A DNA stretch of 52,552 nucleotides from Hyphochytrium catenoides. Lineage: Eukaryota; Sar; Hyphochytriomycetes; Hyphochytriales; Hyphochytriaceae. Below, piece by piece: positions 1 to 12,559 of this stretch (the stretch's first letter is position 1; each line of letters starts with the position of its first letter). The notes below the pieces were generated by a model that searched no databases, was not told the DNA's origin, and was given only the letters and a program-made list of their open reading frames with translations. Where the stretch lies: positions 8,731 to 61,282 of the forward strand of contig FLMG01000807.1 of the NCBI GenBank assembly GCA_900088475.1. The letters run 5' to 3'. A program made the translations under genes and the position numbers.

Positions 1-1066
1 CATGGTCAGCGAAAGATTTGCGAGGCTCTGCCCATATGCAAATGACAACTATAAATATGACTAATTGGCCACTGCTGCTGAGCCTACCATCACCTAACTC
101 CTCGTACCAGCCCCACCCCCCTTTCTCCTCTGCTGGTAACCATCGCTCACAAAGTATGAGAAAAAAGGGCTAACACTGCTCTTGACCGGCGTTGTAGTGC
201 CAAACCGCTGGTGGCGACACGTTGGAGGCTCGGCTATAGAACACCCTCATCACAAAGTTGAATAGGAGAGGGAAATCCTCAAAACCCAAGAGAAAGAAGT
301 ACCTTTAGACAGAAGGTCTAGAGCCAGAGAGCTTAGAATAACCATAGAAACGGACATAGATGACCTAGGCTGCATGTAACAACTCTAGGAGATGCCAAGT
401 ATGGCTCAATGCATCCATCAAGTGGAAGGTAGTAAAAGCTAGGGCCTCCTAGAGATATAGTCTATGAATATGAGCCAACCCAAGTGTAGAAGAGTTGATG
501 TACCTTTATTTAGTTATTAGTTGGAGAAACTAATAAGCGGAGTAACTACAATACTAGACTTTATGCATAGCCTACGAGTACTGTCGTCTCGAGTTGATGT
601 ACTGGATAACTTACTATAGAGAAAAGTCATTTTCTTCATTATTCATTCATTTATAGCGCAGAAAAAGATGTCTTTGTTGCGGAAAAATAGATAAATTGGT
701 GTCACGATCAGACGGCAGCTCTCAAAACTGACTGTCTTTTGACTTAAAAAGGCCATCCAAGCAGACAAGCCGTTGAATGAATAGATACATAGAACGACAG
801 GACCTCCTGGGGATTTTATGAGGACAGCACCACGATGCAGAATAAGACATGGGTTGCTAAAAGAGTACAGTGGGCAGAAGAGCCCGAGGTCACCAGCAGA
901 ACCTACGAGCTTCAGTTGGCATCGCAGGTAGCAGAATGTAATGATACAAGGACCGTGGTAAGTAGGAGTAGAGTACAGAGGAGGCCGCGAAAAGACGGAA
1001 GACATACGGAGCAAAACAGAGACACAACCATAGACACCCCAGTTAGGGGAGGGAAGTCCGAGCGAC
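1..1066. other. No recognisable gene; 3' flank of phosphatase gene
   Basis: I see no conserved coding exon, tRNA or long tandem repeat here. A 160-codon open frame on the minus strand (643-1125) overlaps the end of the phosphatase gene in another frame and resembles no family I know, so I treat it as chance. The stretch next to 1066 probably includes the 3' untranslated region of the minus-strand phosphatase gene. Confidence 0.5.
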
Positions 1067-1957
1067 TCAATAGTCGGGAACGGACTCTCCGATGATGTGC
1101 CTCCTGTGCTCTGCAAGGAGCTCATGCAGCTTGAACATGGAGCTAAGCCGCGGCCTCACGTCCTCCACATCCTCGAAGGTTTTCAAAATGGTCCACAAAG
1201 CTTCAAGTGTCCTATCCTTAGCGTCATCATAGAAGCTAGGAACAGGGATCCCATTCCTTGGCTGAGGGAGGAAGGACATGGGGTTGTTGTCTACCAAGAT
1301 GACTCTGGACAGATCTCGGCCGAGGGCTCCCAGGTCCTTTAGGAAGAGTCCTTGTCTAACCATGCAGGAGTCTCTGAAGAATCTTCCCTTGAAGATTGTG
1401 TTGTCTGGGTCCAGATGGTTGATGATGGCAGAGCCGTACATCTCGAGGCCCGCCGAGTAGACGTAAACATCAAAGATCTGGCACACCCTTCTCAAAAATA
1501 GATCAAGTCCGGGACGCTTGTAAACGATCGCCTTCTCTCCATCATCCATTGTGATCTCGAATGTATCATGGTAGTTAGCATCCACATCAGGCCTGTCTTC
1601 CTCCTGGCGATACCGCCCACTGTTCCCCAAGAACTTGCTGTGGATGAGGCACTCATCTACATCCAGAACGAGGGCAATCCGCCTGGACTCCTTTGCCAAC
1701 TGGTACGTGTTGCAGTAAATGTTGACGGTGACAGAGTCTGGAGAACCAGGGATGGCAAACTTCCGCGTGATCGGCTGTTGAGTAACGCACTCATCCATCT
1801 CTTCGTTGATGCAAACTGTCGGATTCTGCACATCCTGCCTGGACTTGTGGAAGCGTTCGATGGATGGCCTCATGGGGCTTGGATGCTGGCCAAGGACTTT
1901 CCCTTCTTGTACAACTTCGAAGTCCTCTTGGTAGCGCATGGCACACACGCTGTTCAT
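1067..1957 (-). CDS. NLI-interacting-factor/FCP1-type (HAD) protein phosphatase, SCP-like
   Basis: Single-exon 296-residue protein of the FCP1/SCP (CTD small phosphatase-like) branch of the HAD superfamily; family members dephosphorylate phosphoserine, classically on the RNA polymerase II C-terminal domain. The catalytic block begins near residue 95: LVLDVDECLIHS carries the nucleophile Asp99 and acid/base Asp101. VYVYSAG (about 164-170) is motif II, FLKDLGALGRDL (205-216) supplies the motif III Lys, and VILVDNNP (219-226) the acidic metal-binding motif. The NGIPVPSFYDD stretch (235-245) is typical of the family C-terminus. The first 90 residues look like a variable regulatory tail. The fifth residue of the DxDx(T/V) motif is Cys103, which is unusual. 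Family assignment is firm; substrate is unknown. Confidence 0.9.
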   Translation of the reverse strand: MNSVCAMRYQEDFEVVQEGKVLGQHPSPMRPSIERFHKSRQDVQNPTVCINEEMDECVTQQPITRKFAIPGSPDSVTVNIYCNTYQLAKESRRIALVLDVDECLIHSKFLGNSGRYRQEEDRPDVDANYHDTFEITMDDGEKAIVYKRPGLDLFLRRVCQIFDVYVYSAGLEMYGSAIINHLDPDNTIFKGRFFRDSCMVRQGLFLKDLGALGRDLSRVILVDNNPMSFLPQPRNGIPVPSFYDDAKDRTLEALWTILKTFEDVEDVRPRLSSMFKLHELLAEHRRHIIGESVPDY

Positions 1958-2483
1958 GTTTAAAGTGGTCTACAAAAAAGATACAGAGCTTTGATGTAGC
2001 TCTGCTCTCTCTCCACGTCGGTAAAAGAGATCTACCAAAGCGGAAAGATCTGGCTGAGCTCCGTGGAAGAGACGCGTTGTCGTAGTGTGTTGCTAAGAAA
2101 TTTCTTCAGTCACTGCTGACGTCGGAAGGCCTCAATGTGCGATGGTTCATCGCGTGGAAGATCCGAATCGCGGTGTGTGCTGAGCCAGGGTTTTCCAGGA
2201 GTGGCAACCAAGAGGCAAGAGCATCTTGTCTATAATTTTGGCTCTGGGTCTCTCCCTCTCAGTAACCCTTCCTCCCGCTTCCTTTCGCTCTATGCTGTCT
2301 CTTCTTACCTTCCGTGGTGCTTGACACATTTCCCTCTCTCCTTCTCCTCCTCCCTCTCTCTTCCACCTTCACCTAAGCTGCGAGCAATCATCGTCTCTCT
2401 CACTGTCTCTCCCTTTTGTCCGCCGCTCTGTCTGGTCTATCCCTTTCTTCTTCTTCCACAGCTGTACAGAGACACAGACAAGA

Positions 2484-2680
2484 CTCTCTCTCTCACTCTC
2501 TCTCTCTCTCTCTCTCTTACACTTCTCTGTCCTCCCCTGTTCGACTGGCAAGATGGCAGAAGAAAGAAGAGACCAAGCCGTTTCCCTAGATCCTCGTCCT
2601 AAGAAAGAGGGGAGACTTAAGGGAGAGAAGAGAGAGAGAGAGAGAAAAGAAGGGAGAGAAGAGAAGAGAGAGAGAGTCGA
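2484..2680. repeat. CT microsatellite followed by GA microsatellite
   Basis: A (CT)n run at about 2484-2517 is followed within 150 bases by a (GA)n-rich run at about 2623-2680. The two tracts are inverted relative to each other, so the pair could fold into a long stem. Confidence 0.8.
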
Positions 2681-3153
2681 CAAAAACGGAGTTCCCACCC
2701 ACCTTCGCCCTAGGAGACACACAACACAGCCGAAGGCGGGTGGGAGAGAGTGCTTAGGTACAGTGGGTAACGCCAAAGGGAGCTTGGAACGTGTTTCAGA
2801 AAGGCTGTAGTAATCTGTTGGGGTGGGTGGGCTGGCCAATTTCTCTATGAAAGGGGACATAGATGGTGGCCGAGTTGAAGTTTAGGAAATCATCGTGGTG
2901 TCGGTCGATGGCAAGTGCCAAACACGGGCAGCTTGAAAGATTCAATGAAACACCGAATACTTTCGCTGAGCTTTTCACCAACGGCAAGTGTTGAGGGTTC
3001 CAGGTCCACTTGCAGGTGCGAGCGCCTGGCGTTCTAATAACCCTCTACCAGAAAAGGAGGAGGAGAGAGAAGCAGAGGAAAGCGATAAAAGAAAGAAGAG
3101 AGAAATAAAAAGAGCTGATGATAGTCCCACATTATCGCCTGTAGTAGGAAGAA

Positions 3154-3208
3154 AGAGTCTAGGGTATATATGTATAGGGTCAGAGTCTAGGGTATATATG
3201 TATAGGGC
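3154..3208. repeat. 28-base tandem direct repeat, two copies
   Basis: Two adjacent near-identical copies of a 28-base unit that starts with AGAGTCTAGGG and contains TATATATGTATAGGG. The first copy is 3154-3181 and the second 3182-3208. No gene function is apparent; it looks like a recent local duplication. Confidence 0.85.
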
Positions 3209-6200
3209 CACGAAGGCACAGGCCACAGTAAGTTCTACGAGGGGCTTTTAGAAGTCCTTGCTTTCTCTGTACGTTTACTCTCCTTTTTCTTCTTCTTCCT
3301 TACTTGTCCAGATCTTAGGCCGTAGTCTTACGGCTGCTGACCAACTCTGTCTCCATGATGGATGAATAAAAGGAGGTTTTCCTCTCAATGGTAAAACGCA
3401 CTGGATTTCCCGCTCTACAGGCTCGCATGCTCCTTGTTCGTGACAGACTGCATTCTTAGCAGCACTCATCAGCCTTCGGACCAACATATCGACTGATTGA
3501 AGTTAGAAAGGAAGCTTGGACAAGAACGGGAGAGAAAGAAAGAAAGATGGGGAAGTGGTAGTTCTATGACTCACTAGAAGTATTGCCAATGAATGGATTG
3601 CCATCTTCCCTCTCACACAACTCTTCACAATGATCCTGTTGATCCCTCGATCTCCCAGCTCCTTTATATCGGTTGTGTAGTGAAGAGGTTCGAGCCTTGA
3701 ACAACAGTTGAGAAAAGGTGAAGAGAACTTCCTCTACACTCTGCACTGTCGACGGCAGGGGATGAACCTATCGTCTGGTTGGCCGTGGCCACGTAATCAC
3801 CTTCCTCCATGCTTCCGCTTGGACGAAGCAGCGATGTTTTTCTTTTTTCGCCCCGAACGAGTGCCCCATCCATCACGTCTCATAGGGTTTTTCCATGTGC
3901 CTTAAACTACCTCTTCAGCATCCATCTGGCCACACGGCCACACTAAAGATCAGTGCTTGTGGGCGCGTGGTCCTGGTACATAATCGTTCCTTTCCTTTCA
4001 TGGTGTGTGGAGTGTGGAGTCAGGGAGCTGCGTTCCTCAACGGCTTAATGAAATCAGTGGTAAGGCACTGAGGCCAATTTCAACTCGAGGAAGGGGCTTG
4101 TAAAGATAGCGCTTGGCTGTCGTCCTACCCTTAGCTGTGCCTAAGCGCACTTCCACCCTCTTCCCAACCTCCAACTTCCGACCTCCTTCTTTTAGCTTGG
4201 TGCCTTCTGGCCTGCTGCCTGCTGTCTGCCCCTGACTCTCAGGATAGTTGACACAGAGCCAACGAAGCAAACCCACGCTCTCATTGGCTGGTTAGGTGTG
4301 GCTCGTATTATTTTCACTTTAACCTGAAAGCAGTAAAGTATTGATATTACTACCGCTTTGAAGGGGAAGTGAGAGGATAAACGGCACGAGTGCGAGGAAG
4401 AGAGAAGCAAGTGTTCGACCCAACAATCTGACGGCCAAACCAGCGTAGGGGAGGACATTCTTGAGAACACTGTACTAATACTGAATAGTCATCCGGGTTG
4501 TTGCAAAGGTACAGTAAAGAGCCATTCCTGTCTCTCCCAGTTATTATGAGCACGGTATGAAAGGGAAAGCTGGCCTTTTGGTCGCTTTCATAACAACTAC
4601 TACAGGTACCAGCTGCTCTTCCTCGCAGCCACACTAGTCATTGACCTACCCACTTGAATCTGTTGGCTTGAGTACTATGTGGACTCTCTGTCTGTACATG
4701 TGAGCTCTCTGTCTTTGCTCAATTTCGAAGAAGTCATGAGTAGGTATGGAATCTAGGTGTCTCTCGCATTTTCCAGCAAATCTCTACTCATAATCTGTCT
4801 ACCCTACGCCTCACGTTCTTTCTCACATCTCAGCAGCTGTACTTATATGAAGGGAGATCTCATCCCTGCACCTCTTGGTTGCTCTTCCTCTATGTCAATA
4901 GGGTTTTAGTCAGTCATTACCTTACCTTTCTATATTCTGTCTCGGCCACACCAGGTGAGGAGGTTAGGGTTGGGTTGCCTGTGGCACCTTGCCCATTTCT
5001 TCTGCTATGGCGTTCTGTCCAGTTCTAAGTGTACACTTCTGCTAGATGTGAGACAGGCACCAAGACAGAGAGGGAAAGAGAAAAGACAAGACACGAAAAG
5101 ACAGACAGAGCGACAAAACTGAGAGAAAGAGACGGGATGATAGTGAAGATCGAGGAGGGAAAGAGCATGAGAAAGAGTGAGAATAGGAGGAGGAACAGAA
5201 AACAGAGAGAAAGAGTAGGAGACCAAGAACAATAATGTGTAACAATGTGAGACGCTGAGTCTTTCTCAGCTCTCTTGAAGGCACCTGTTCTTCTCCTCTT
5301 GGTTGTTGCCTGCTCTGTGTGTCTCTTGCTCGAGGTGAGTTCTGATGGATAGATAGGGTTAGCAGAAGACAGAGGTGATGGACAGCGCTGGAGGAAGAGT
5401 TGGGCGCAGTAACGACCTCGTAACGCTTGATGTTTTGGTCTACAGCTGCGCTCGAATGGCGGTCCCTGACTTTTGCTCTTGGTCCATTTGTCTATCATTC
5501 TGTCTCGTGTTCCAGCCTCACATTCATGGCCAACGATCTGATCTCCGACAGATCGCCGTCCTCTTTCTGCGTGGCTTCTTTGTTTCTTCTGTCGTCTCCA
5601 CTCGCTGTTGCTTGCTTCTGATCCTCAATTCCTGGTGAAAAAACCAATGTGCCTTATGCAAGAAAGCTGCTGTTAGTCTTCTCCTGCACTGTCTATAACT
5701 CTTCTTGCAGCAGCGTGGCGTCAACCGAAAGCTCGAAAGAGCCAGTTACCCAGTGCGGTCTTTGTGTCTTGTCGGTGTGCCTTTGAAGAGCTGCTGACTG
5801 GAATCTTTTTTTGTTTCTTTGTGTTCCCGTGCTCTGGCCCAGGCGGCAGGTAAATGGTCAAGCGCAACAAGCAAACCCTGATAAAGATCTGCTAGCATCA
5901 ATAAGGAAGGACTATTATTGGTATAACGAAAGAGCCGAGGAGGTTATCTTCCTGCTTGATTATGTGCCCATTAATGGACCGGACAGATGTGGGGAGGCAG
6001 CGCTTGTGCCGAGGGAGGAATGGACTGGACGACGTGAGAGAGACGTGACTTCCTTCTGATGGCTGCTTGTAAAGCCAACAACGGAAACAGGGCCAGTTAG
6101 TATGTTTGTTGTTCTTTAGATACTTGAAAGGTGTATGGCTCTTGGCGAAAGTGAGCTTCCTTTAGAGTTTCTTTGGGACTCTCTCCTCCTCCATTGTCGC

Positions 6201-6399
6201 CTGCACTGGAGGTGAGCCGTTGTTGGCGACTCTGCATGGTGGTAGATAAGTGTTGATGAGCGCAACGCTGCCGTCCTGCTACGTATTGCTGACGGTAGCG
6301 GGCAAAGAGTCGCCTACAACTGGCTCTCGTGGAGATAAGCCGGTTGGCACAAAAGGGAGCTACTACTATCAATGATTATGAGGAAGAAGTGAGCATTGC

Positions 6400-9300
6400 G
6401 GGCATACTACTGTCGGGAGCAACGCATCCGAGCAGCGATTATTTGTGCTATGCCAGCTCGTCGTAGTAGCATTTCTATGAAGCTCCTTCTAAAACTTCAT
6501 TCCGATGGTTGAGGCTGACATCAGGATGGAGAAACAATGATGACTGATGATGAGCAGTGTTGACTAACAAAGAAGCCTCCTCTGTTTGTGTCCCAGATAC
6601 AGCCAGTCAGGTTGCCAGCCCACCGATGAGGATCAGGAGGAGGTGGTGTTTGCTTCTTGGCACTGGCTATGCAGCAGCTTCCTGTCACTTATCATCTCGC
6701 GCAGTTCTGCGGGAAGAAACAACAAGTGCTGCCCGTGGGAAATCATGCCAGCGAGCGAACAACATAGCGACTAGGGATAATAATGAAGACCTTGTTTTCA
6801 TAAAATGCACTACAATTAGTTACCTGCACGACGGCTGCGGCTAATGCTAATGAGCAGGTGTTGTGGGACTAGGAAAAGTGGAGCTCAAACAATGATGATT
6901 GGAGAGAAGAGGACGTGACAAGAAGGAGAGCCACTGCACATGGGTCATCTTTTCATATCGTATTGTTTTGGTGTGATTGTTATGCAAGAACGAGCGGCAG
7001 CACCATCATCGCTTCTCCTCCCCAACAGCAACGCTGTTCATCGTCACTGTTACTATCATCCGTTGTCGTGGTCCTTCTTGTTTGATCCGTCTCTTTACTT
7101 TCTACATGCCTCGTCGTTGTTCCGTATCTACGCCGCCGCCGCAATGATAACATTAGACACAGAAGCTTGCTTGCGGTTGGGGCACCCACCTGACTGCCAT
7201 TAATCTTAACTACTCCTCCCTGCACTGCTTGACATCACCACCACCACTTCTATTTCGTGCCAGGAAGCTCCATGTTCTTAATGTTGATCGATGGTTCTTC
7301 TTGTTGTTCTCGCCGCCGTGATCCCACTCTCCTTGAGTCGTCATTATCATCTTCGTAGGATCAGAGAAAATGAAGTTTATTCATCACCTGTGAGCTGCAG
7401 CAGTACTAGTCGTACTAGAAGACCCAAGAGTTTAGAAGAGCAGGCCCACTCCTTTGTGGGCTTCTCTTCTTCCTCCTAGAACCAAACAGTACGCCTTCAA
7501 CTGGTGAGGGGACGCAGCAATCAAGGAACGAGAAATGAGTGTCTCCTTGTTGGTGCTCATCAGTCACGAACTGGCTCTCTTGCTTGAGTGATAGAAGAAG
7601 AAGAAGGTGGTACGTAAAGTACCAAGAGGAGGGAGGGGCTTCCCTCCATTTCTCATGGAAAGCCCCCTCAATGCGTGGCTCTTATTATTAACTCCCATCT
7701 TTCATCGTCGTGGATGAAGAACCGACTGCCGTTGGACTGTAAGAGACGTGGTGACGAGGGAAGGATTTGTTCTCTCATCTCAAGTTTATAATAGTCTTCT
7801 AACCGTACTACTTTTTTACGGTCAACCTAGTAGTAGTACAGGGGCCTGCATGGGAAAGAGAAGAAGGGACTATGCTGCGCAGCCCGTCGTATTATAAGGA
7901 CCAGAGCCAGACGACAAAAAGCAGCAGCCCGCTAGCAATAGTATCTAGGGGTTGGAACTAGGTAGGGTCTCCTCGTCGCCATCGCTGTGGGAAGCCTTCC
8001 CTCACTGCATGAAGAGTGCTGCGCTACATCATTGCGAGGAAGAGGGATTGCTATGGTCAACCCTCCTCCTTATGCAGCAGACCAATACCCTCATCATCAG
8101 CAAGCAGTATGACCACCTCTTTTCCAGCAGCAATAATTATCTCCTGTGAAGGCTCCTCCTATGGCTGAACGAAGAAGATCAGTTGCTCCCATTGTTGTTG
8201 GTTCCAAGTTATTCTTGCTGCGAGGTCAACAACAGGTCGTCGGCATGGGGCATGTTCTTCAACAACGGCGAACTACTGGATATCCAGGTGTCCGACCGAC
8301 CAGTCTGACGAGATCAATCATCAGGCGGCCATTCTATAGCGGCCGCGGGTTCAGCCAGAAGCATCCGGGGCCGAAGTCTTTAATGATGAAGCCAGAAGAA
8401 GAGAACTTCTTCCTCGCCTTGTGCTTATCAAGAACAAGAGCAGTACCAATTAATCATCATTATTAAGCAACGCCTTCATCGTCGACGACGACGGCCTCCC
8501 TCGCGCCACACTCTTCTCCTAGTTCAAGGTCTAGAAAAGTTGTTGTTGCCTTGCATGGACCTATCTACCCCTTGCGGCAATCTGTGAAGAAAGACCTCGT
8601 ATAAGAAGAAGGAGCACAAGATAATAGCAGAAATCTAGCGGATTGGCCATCCCCCCGAACTGTGGAATCTCCTAACCAACGGTATCCCCAGGATGCCACC
8701 ACCATCATCAAGAGGTCAGTAATAAGGAGATTGACTGCTGTTGTGGTGCACGTGGGCCTCGCGGTGAGAAATCCAGGACAGAGCTTCTCTCCTTGAGCTT
8801 CCGTTTCTCCTCTTGATGCAGGTCTTCACTGCCAGCTACCATATGGAGTGATGATTACATGTGGTGGATAGACGCAACAATAGTCAGCCTAGATCTTCTG
8901 AGACATCGGTGATCGACGCCTTTCTTCAAATGAGGTCAGCCAGTTGTTGGGTCAGTTTTTTATTAGAGCCTTTCTTAGCGCCTTGCGGCGTGGTGGAGTA
9001 GAGATCCTACCTAGTTCGTCACGGTCTGCACCAGACGGATGTGGGAGGAGACTGAAGACACATTCGCATCGTATTGTGTCCGACGAGGAGCCTTTGCTTA
9101 TTTGCTATCTACAATAATGTACCACAACCACCTATATAGCGATGATTCTTTCTGCTGCCTCTCGCCGCCGCTACTATAATGCTAGAAGGGTTAGGGTTAA
9201 TAAGCGGGGTCGGTTCTTCAAGCATAACAGATGACCTTGCTTCTCCAGGCCGTGCTCTTCCTTCTGAGAACTGACAAACAGCAGAACAAGGAGGGGTAAG

Positions 9301-12300
9301 CTCCAGACAACGCAGCATATTGCATCGATCATCAGCAACAACCGGGAGATCAGCTCGTAGACTGGCTCCATTTGTTGTGTCTGACGTAACTCCCGGGCGC
9401 ATTGCTGTCTATCTTTCCGCTCAATCACTTGCTTTCAGCCCGAACGAACATGGGGTCTTCGCCAGACAAATTGAGGGGATTGTTCTCCACTACTCTTGTT
9501 CTCTATAAGCATCGAAGAACATGATCCAGTGGCTAGACACGAGGCTAGGACTACGGGTTCTTAACTACTATTTATAACAACGTGATGTGCGTTGACATCA
9601 TCAACATCGTAGAGAAGATGTAAGGCGAAAGCGAGATCTATTAATCATCAGAGGCTGAATGGAAAACGAGAGCATGCGAGACCTGAATGAGGGGTAAATA
9701 GGAGCAGCATCAGCGCGGTCGAAGTTCCTTGCAGAGACCAGAAGAGGGTGAGACCTAATAAAGGTGTCTTCCTTCTTCCCCACATTGTGAGAGACGGGAC
9801 TACCGGGTATCCGCAGTCTATAGAAGTCCGTGCAATGCTAGGCCCAACGCGCATCGAACGGAAAACAACCTGCTTCGCGGCGGGAAGAAGAATGCTGGTC
9901 GGATTACCCTCGCATGCGAGGATTCCGTCGACTGGAATGGCAAGAGGAGCGACCTACCCACCCTTCTTGGTCGCTTTTCGTCTAGGCCTTTGTGCACATG
10001 GACCTCCCGCTCAATGCTAAGTGGCAAGCACTTCTTCCTGCAGAGATTCTCCGATGGAGCTCTCTTACTGGCTAATTGTTGGGCGTGTTTCTGGGCCAGG
10101 ACGCAGCGGGAAGGCGACGAAGCACTGCTCCTCAGCCTCACAGGGTTCTCCGCACCGCCTCGCACCCTGACGCGGATTGGCCCGGCCAATGGCAGCTCTT
10201 CTTCTATATGCTAACGAACTCTTGGGGATGATACGCGATGATGCTTCTGTTACTGATGATTGAGATGATGAGGGATGATCAACAGCAGAGAAGAAGAAGC
10301 AGAGTTTATTCTGAGCCTTTTATTTGGGAGCAATCCTCTTGCTGTCATGATAAATAATGTTGATGATTGACCAGGAGCAGGATGATCAGGAAGTTTATTT
10401 CTTGTGAACAGAAGACACTCTCAGTGAAATACCTATACTGTACCTAAATTGTATAGGAACGAAGAACAATTTGTTTCTCTCTTCTTTTTTCTTGGTAAAC
10501 GAGTACTTGTACTCGTAGTAGCAGGCCCTCTTCGTTGTTCTCCTTGGGCGGATAATGGGCGTTTCCCCATCGTTGTTGTCCAAAATAGTATACATACAAA
10601 CCTTATATATATATATATTGCAATATATTGCACATTTGACTAAAGTATTCAGCAGATGGCCTATCGTTATTGCTGAAAAGTTATCGTTACTACTGCCGAG
10701 CCGTTCAACTATGATTCTTCGTCCTTCTCTGATCATGATGTTGGAGGAGGAGAGCGTGTTGAAGAAGAGCCTAGGACTTTGTAGCTCTTGTCTCTTCTTC
10801 ATTTTCTTCTTCTTCTTCTCTTTTACTTCTTCTTGTTCCTACTAGTAGTATTCTTATAGCAACTTCGATTGAATTTCTATGAAAAAAGAGCAGGAAGACA
10901 GAAAGGCACTCCTTGAATCATTATGGATAAGCGTATTCTTGTTCAGCAGTTGGATCCCGCTCTAGCTTGCATGATTGAGCGCCTTCTTCTTCTCCTCCTC
11001 CTCCTCCAGCTCCTATCATTATTGCAGCAGACTTCATCAACATGATTCTTCTTCCTTTTCCGATGATACTGGTGGAGGAGGAGAACGCGTTGTGGAGTCC
11101 AGAGCTTCGTAGCTGTCATCTCCTCTTCATTTCTCTTCTCCTTCTCCTTCTTCTCCTTCTTCTGCCTCTTCTTCTCCTCCTCTTTCTCCTCCTCCTTCTT
11201 CTTCTTCTTTTATCTCTTCTTTTACTTCTTCTTCTGAGGGGAAGAAAAAGGGCTATTCAAACTGAGAATAAGCTTGAAAGGCCGGGAAGCAAGGGAAAAC
11301 AATAAAAAAAAAAATCTCAAACCTTACTAATAATTGCAAAGCAGATTCCTGAAACCTTGATCGGTCATCCCTGACCGGGCAAGGCCTAAACAATCTTACC
11401 AGTTCACTCTCGTTTTATGTGAGTAAGAGGAGATTTTAATGATGTTCGTTGGGAGGAGACAGAGAGCCGGTGGGTCAAACACTAGACACACTTCTTCTTC
11501 CCTAACTCTTGCTTATTCCAATGCCGCAACCTTCCCCCAGAACGCGATTGTAGATAGAACTAGTTCAGGTCACAGTTTCTTCTACTATCTTCTTTTCTTC
11601 TTCTCTCCTTCTGCAATAGCTCGGCGGCTAATCATAATCTGCCAAGCGACGAAGAAGGCCTCCTTCCGTGTCAAGCAGTTTCTTCTTCCACTGGGCTTCG
11701 TTTTGTTGGTATTTGTTTCTATTCTTCCTGTTGCTGGCGCCCGATTACGATGATGAACTCATCCTTCCTCTCTTATATGTACGGATCAGGAAGTGCCTAA
11801 CATTGACGAAGAACAGGACGAACAGCATCTACTAGTAGTAGCAGCAATAGCCGCAGCATCCTGGACGTTAAGAACTGCACAGGAGGATGGGCGGACCTAG
11901 CTGCAGGAGCCCGATGGAGATGAAAGATTACTGCTGCTTGCTGGCTGGTTGTAGGAGAAATAAAGACGCAGGGGTCAGTAGTCTTCTGAGACACTACTAT
12001 TATTGGCGCGTCCATTCAGGCTCTCCAACAATCATTATCATCATCATCATCACTCCCTTGACAGGACCCAACCAGCAAATTTTTTTTTTACTAAAGACTC
12101 AACGTAGCGGCTAACGACTAGCCACCATTTATCTTGCGAATCTTTCTGATGTTCTGATGACAACCTCAACTCCATCATCTCACCATCCTGCTGGCTCCTC
12201 CTCTGCTGCTCCTCCATCCTACTCCGCTCTTCCCGTTAGATTTAATGACCTGTAAGTGATGGCTTATAAAGAGGCCTGCTGCCCCTGCTGGACGTGACAT

Positions 12301-12559
12301 ATCGGCTAGAGGGCTGCTGCAGTAGATACTCGTAGCGACATGAAGGTTCTATGAGGTAGTCAGATAACTATAGCAAAGCGCTCGCTGTTGTTGTTGCCAC
12401 GGAGGTGGTCATTCTAGCAGATAGCTAATAATCTCCTCGGCAACAACACCTTTGAGAAAACGCCAAGCTCACGCTTCCCATCGTGAAAGGTTACTAGTAG
12501 GCGGTTCCCGAGAAGGGAGGCGAGAGTGTCGGTTCGCAACCAAGGACAGACTCAGTTCA
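6400..12559. other. Gene-poor region rich in degenerate trinucleotide repeats
   Basis: About 6 kb in which I find no recognisable protein family and only short open frames. It is full of degenerate runs built on GATGAT/CATCAT, GCAGCA, GAAGAA and CTTCTT, unlike the coding-rich core of the window. A diverged duplication lies at about 10694-11237. The last few hundred bases presumably carry the promoter of the DOPA-dioxygenase-family gene. Short frames such as the 104-codon one at 11439-11753 resemble nothing known. It could be repeat-derived DNA or decayed mobile sequence, but I see no transposase, reverse transcriptase or terminal repeats. Confidence 0.5.
10694..11237 (+). repeat. Diverged direct duplication with CTT-rich tails
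   Basis: Copy A runs from about 10694 to 10838 and copy B from about 11024 to 11237. Both contain, in order, ATGATTCTTC, a GGAGGAGGAGA core followed by a GTTG element, an agagc..TTCGTAGCT-like stretch, TCTTCTTCATTT or TCCTCTTCATTT, and a long CTT/CTC tract ending in TTTTACTTCTTCTT. Copy B has a longer pyrimidine tract (about 11119-11237). By eye the cores differ at around a quarter of positions. The separation between copies is about 330 bases. Confidence 0.65.

Larger units (their letters stand above)
1958..6400. other. Long spacer without a recognisable gene
   Basis: I found no exon that matches a known family on either strand. The stretch holds CT and GA microsatellites (about 2484-2517 and 2623-2680), a 28-base tandem direct repeat (3154-3208) and another purine-rich run near 5055-5230. 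Serine/leucine-rich open frames over the CT runs are translation artefacts of the repeats. The first part probably contains the promoter and 5' leader of the minus-strand phosphatase gene. A spliced gene with unfamiliar sequence cannot be excluded. Confidence 0.45.

Noticed and set aside
643-1125. 160-codon minus-strand open frame
   Set aside because: Overlaps the end of the phosphatase gene in another frame, and its composition resembles no family.
2369-2860. Long Ser/Leu-rich minus-strand frame
   Set aside because: Produced by translating CT/GA microsatellites, which lack stop codons in these frames.
5005-5498. Ser/Leu/Phe-rich frames that look like membrane proteins
   Set aside because: They sit on a GA-rich plus-strand tract; the apparent hydrophobic helices are repeat artefacts.
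9187-9200. GGGTTAGGGTTA, resembling a telomeric repeat
   Set aside because: Only two units in the middle of the window; too short to be an interstitial telomere.
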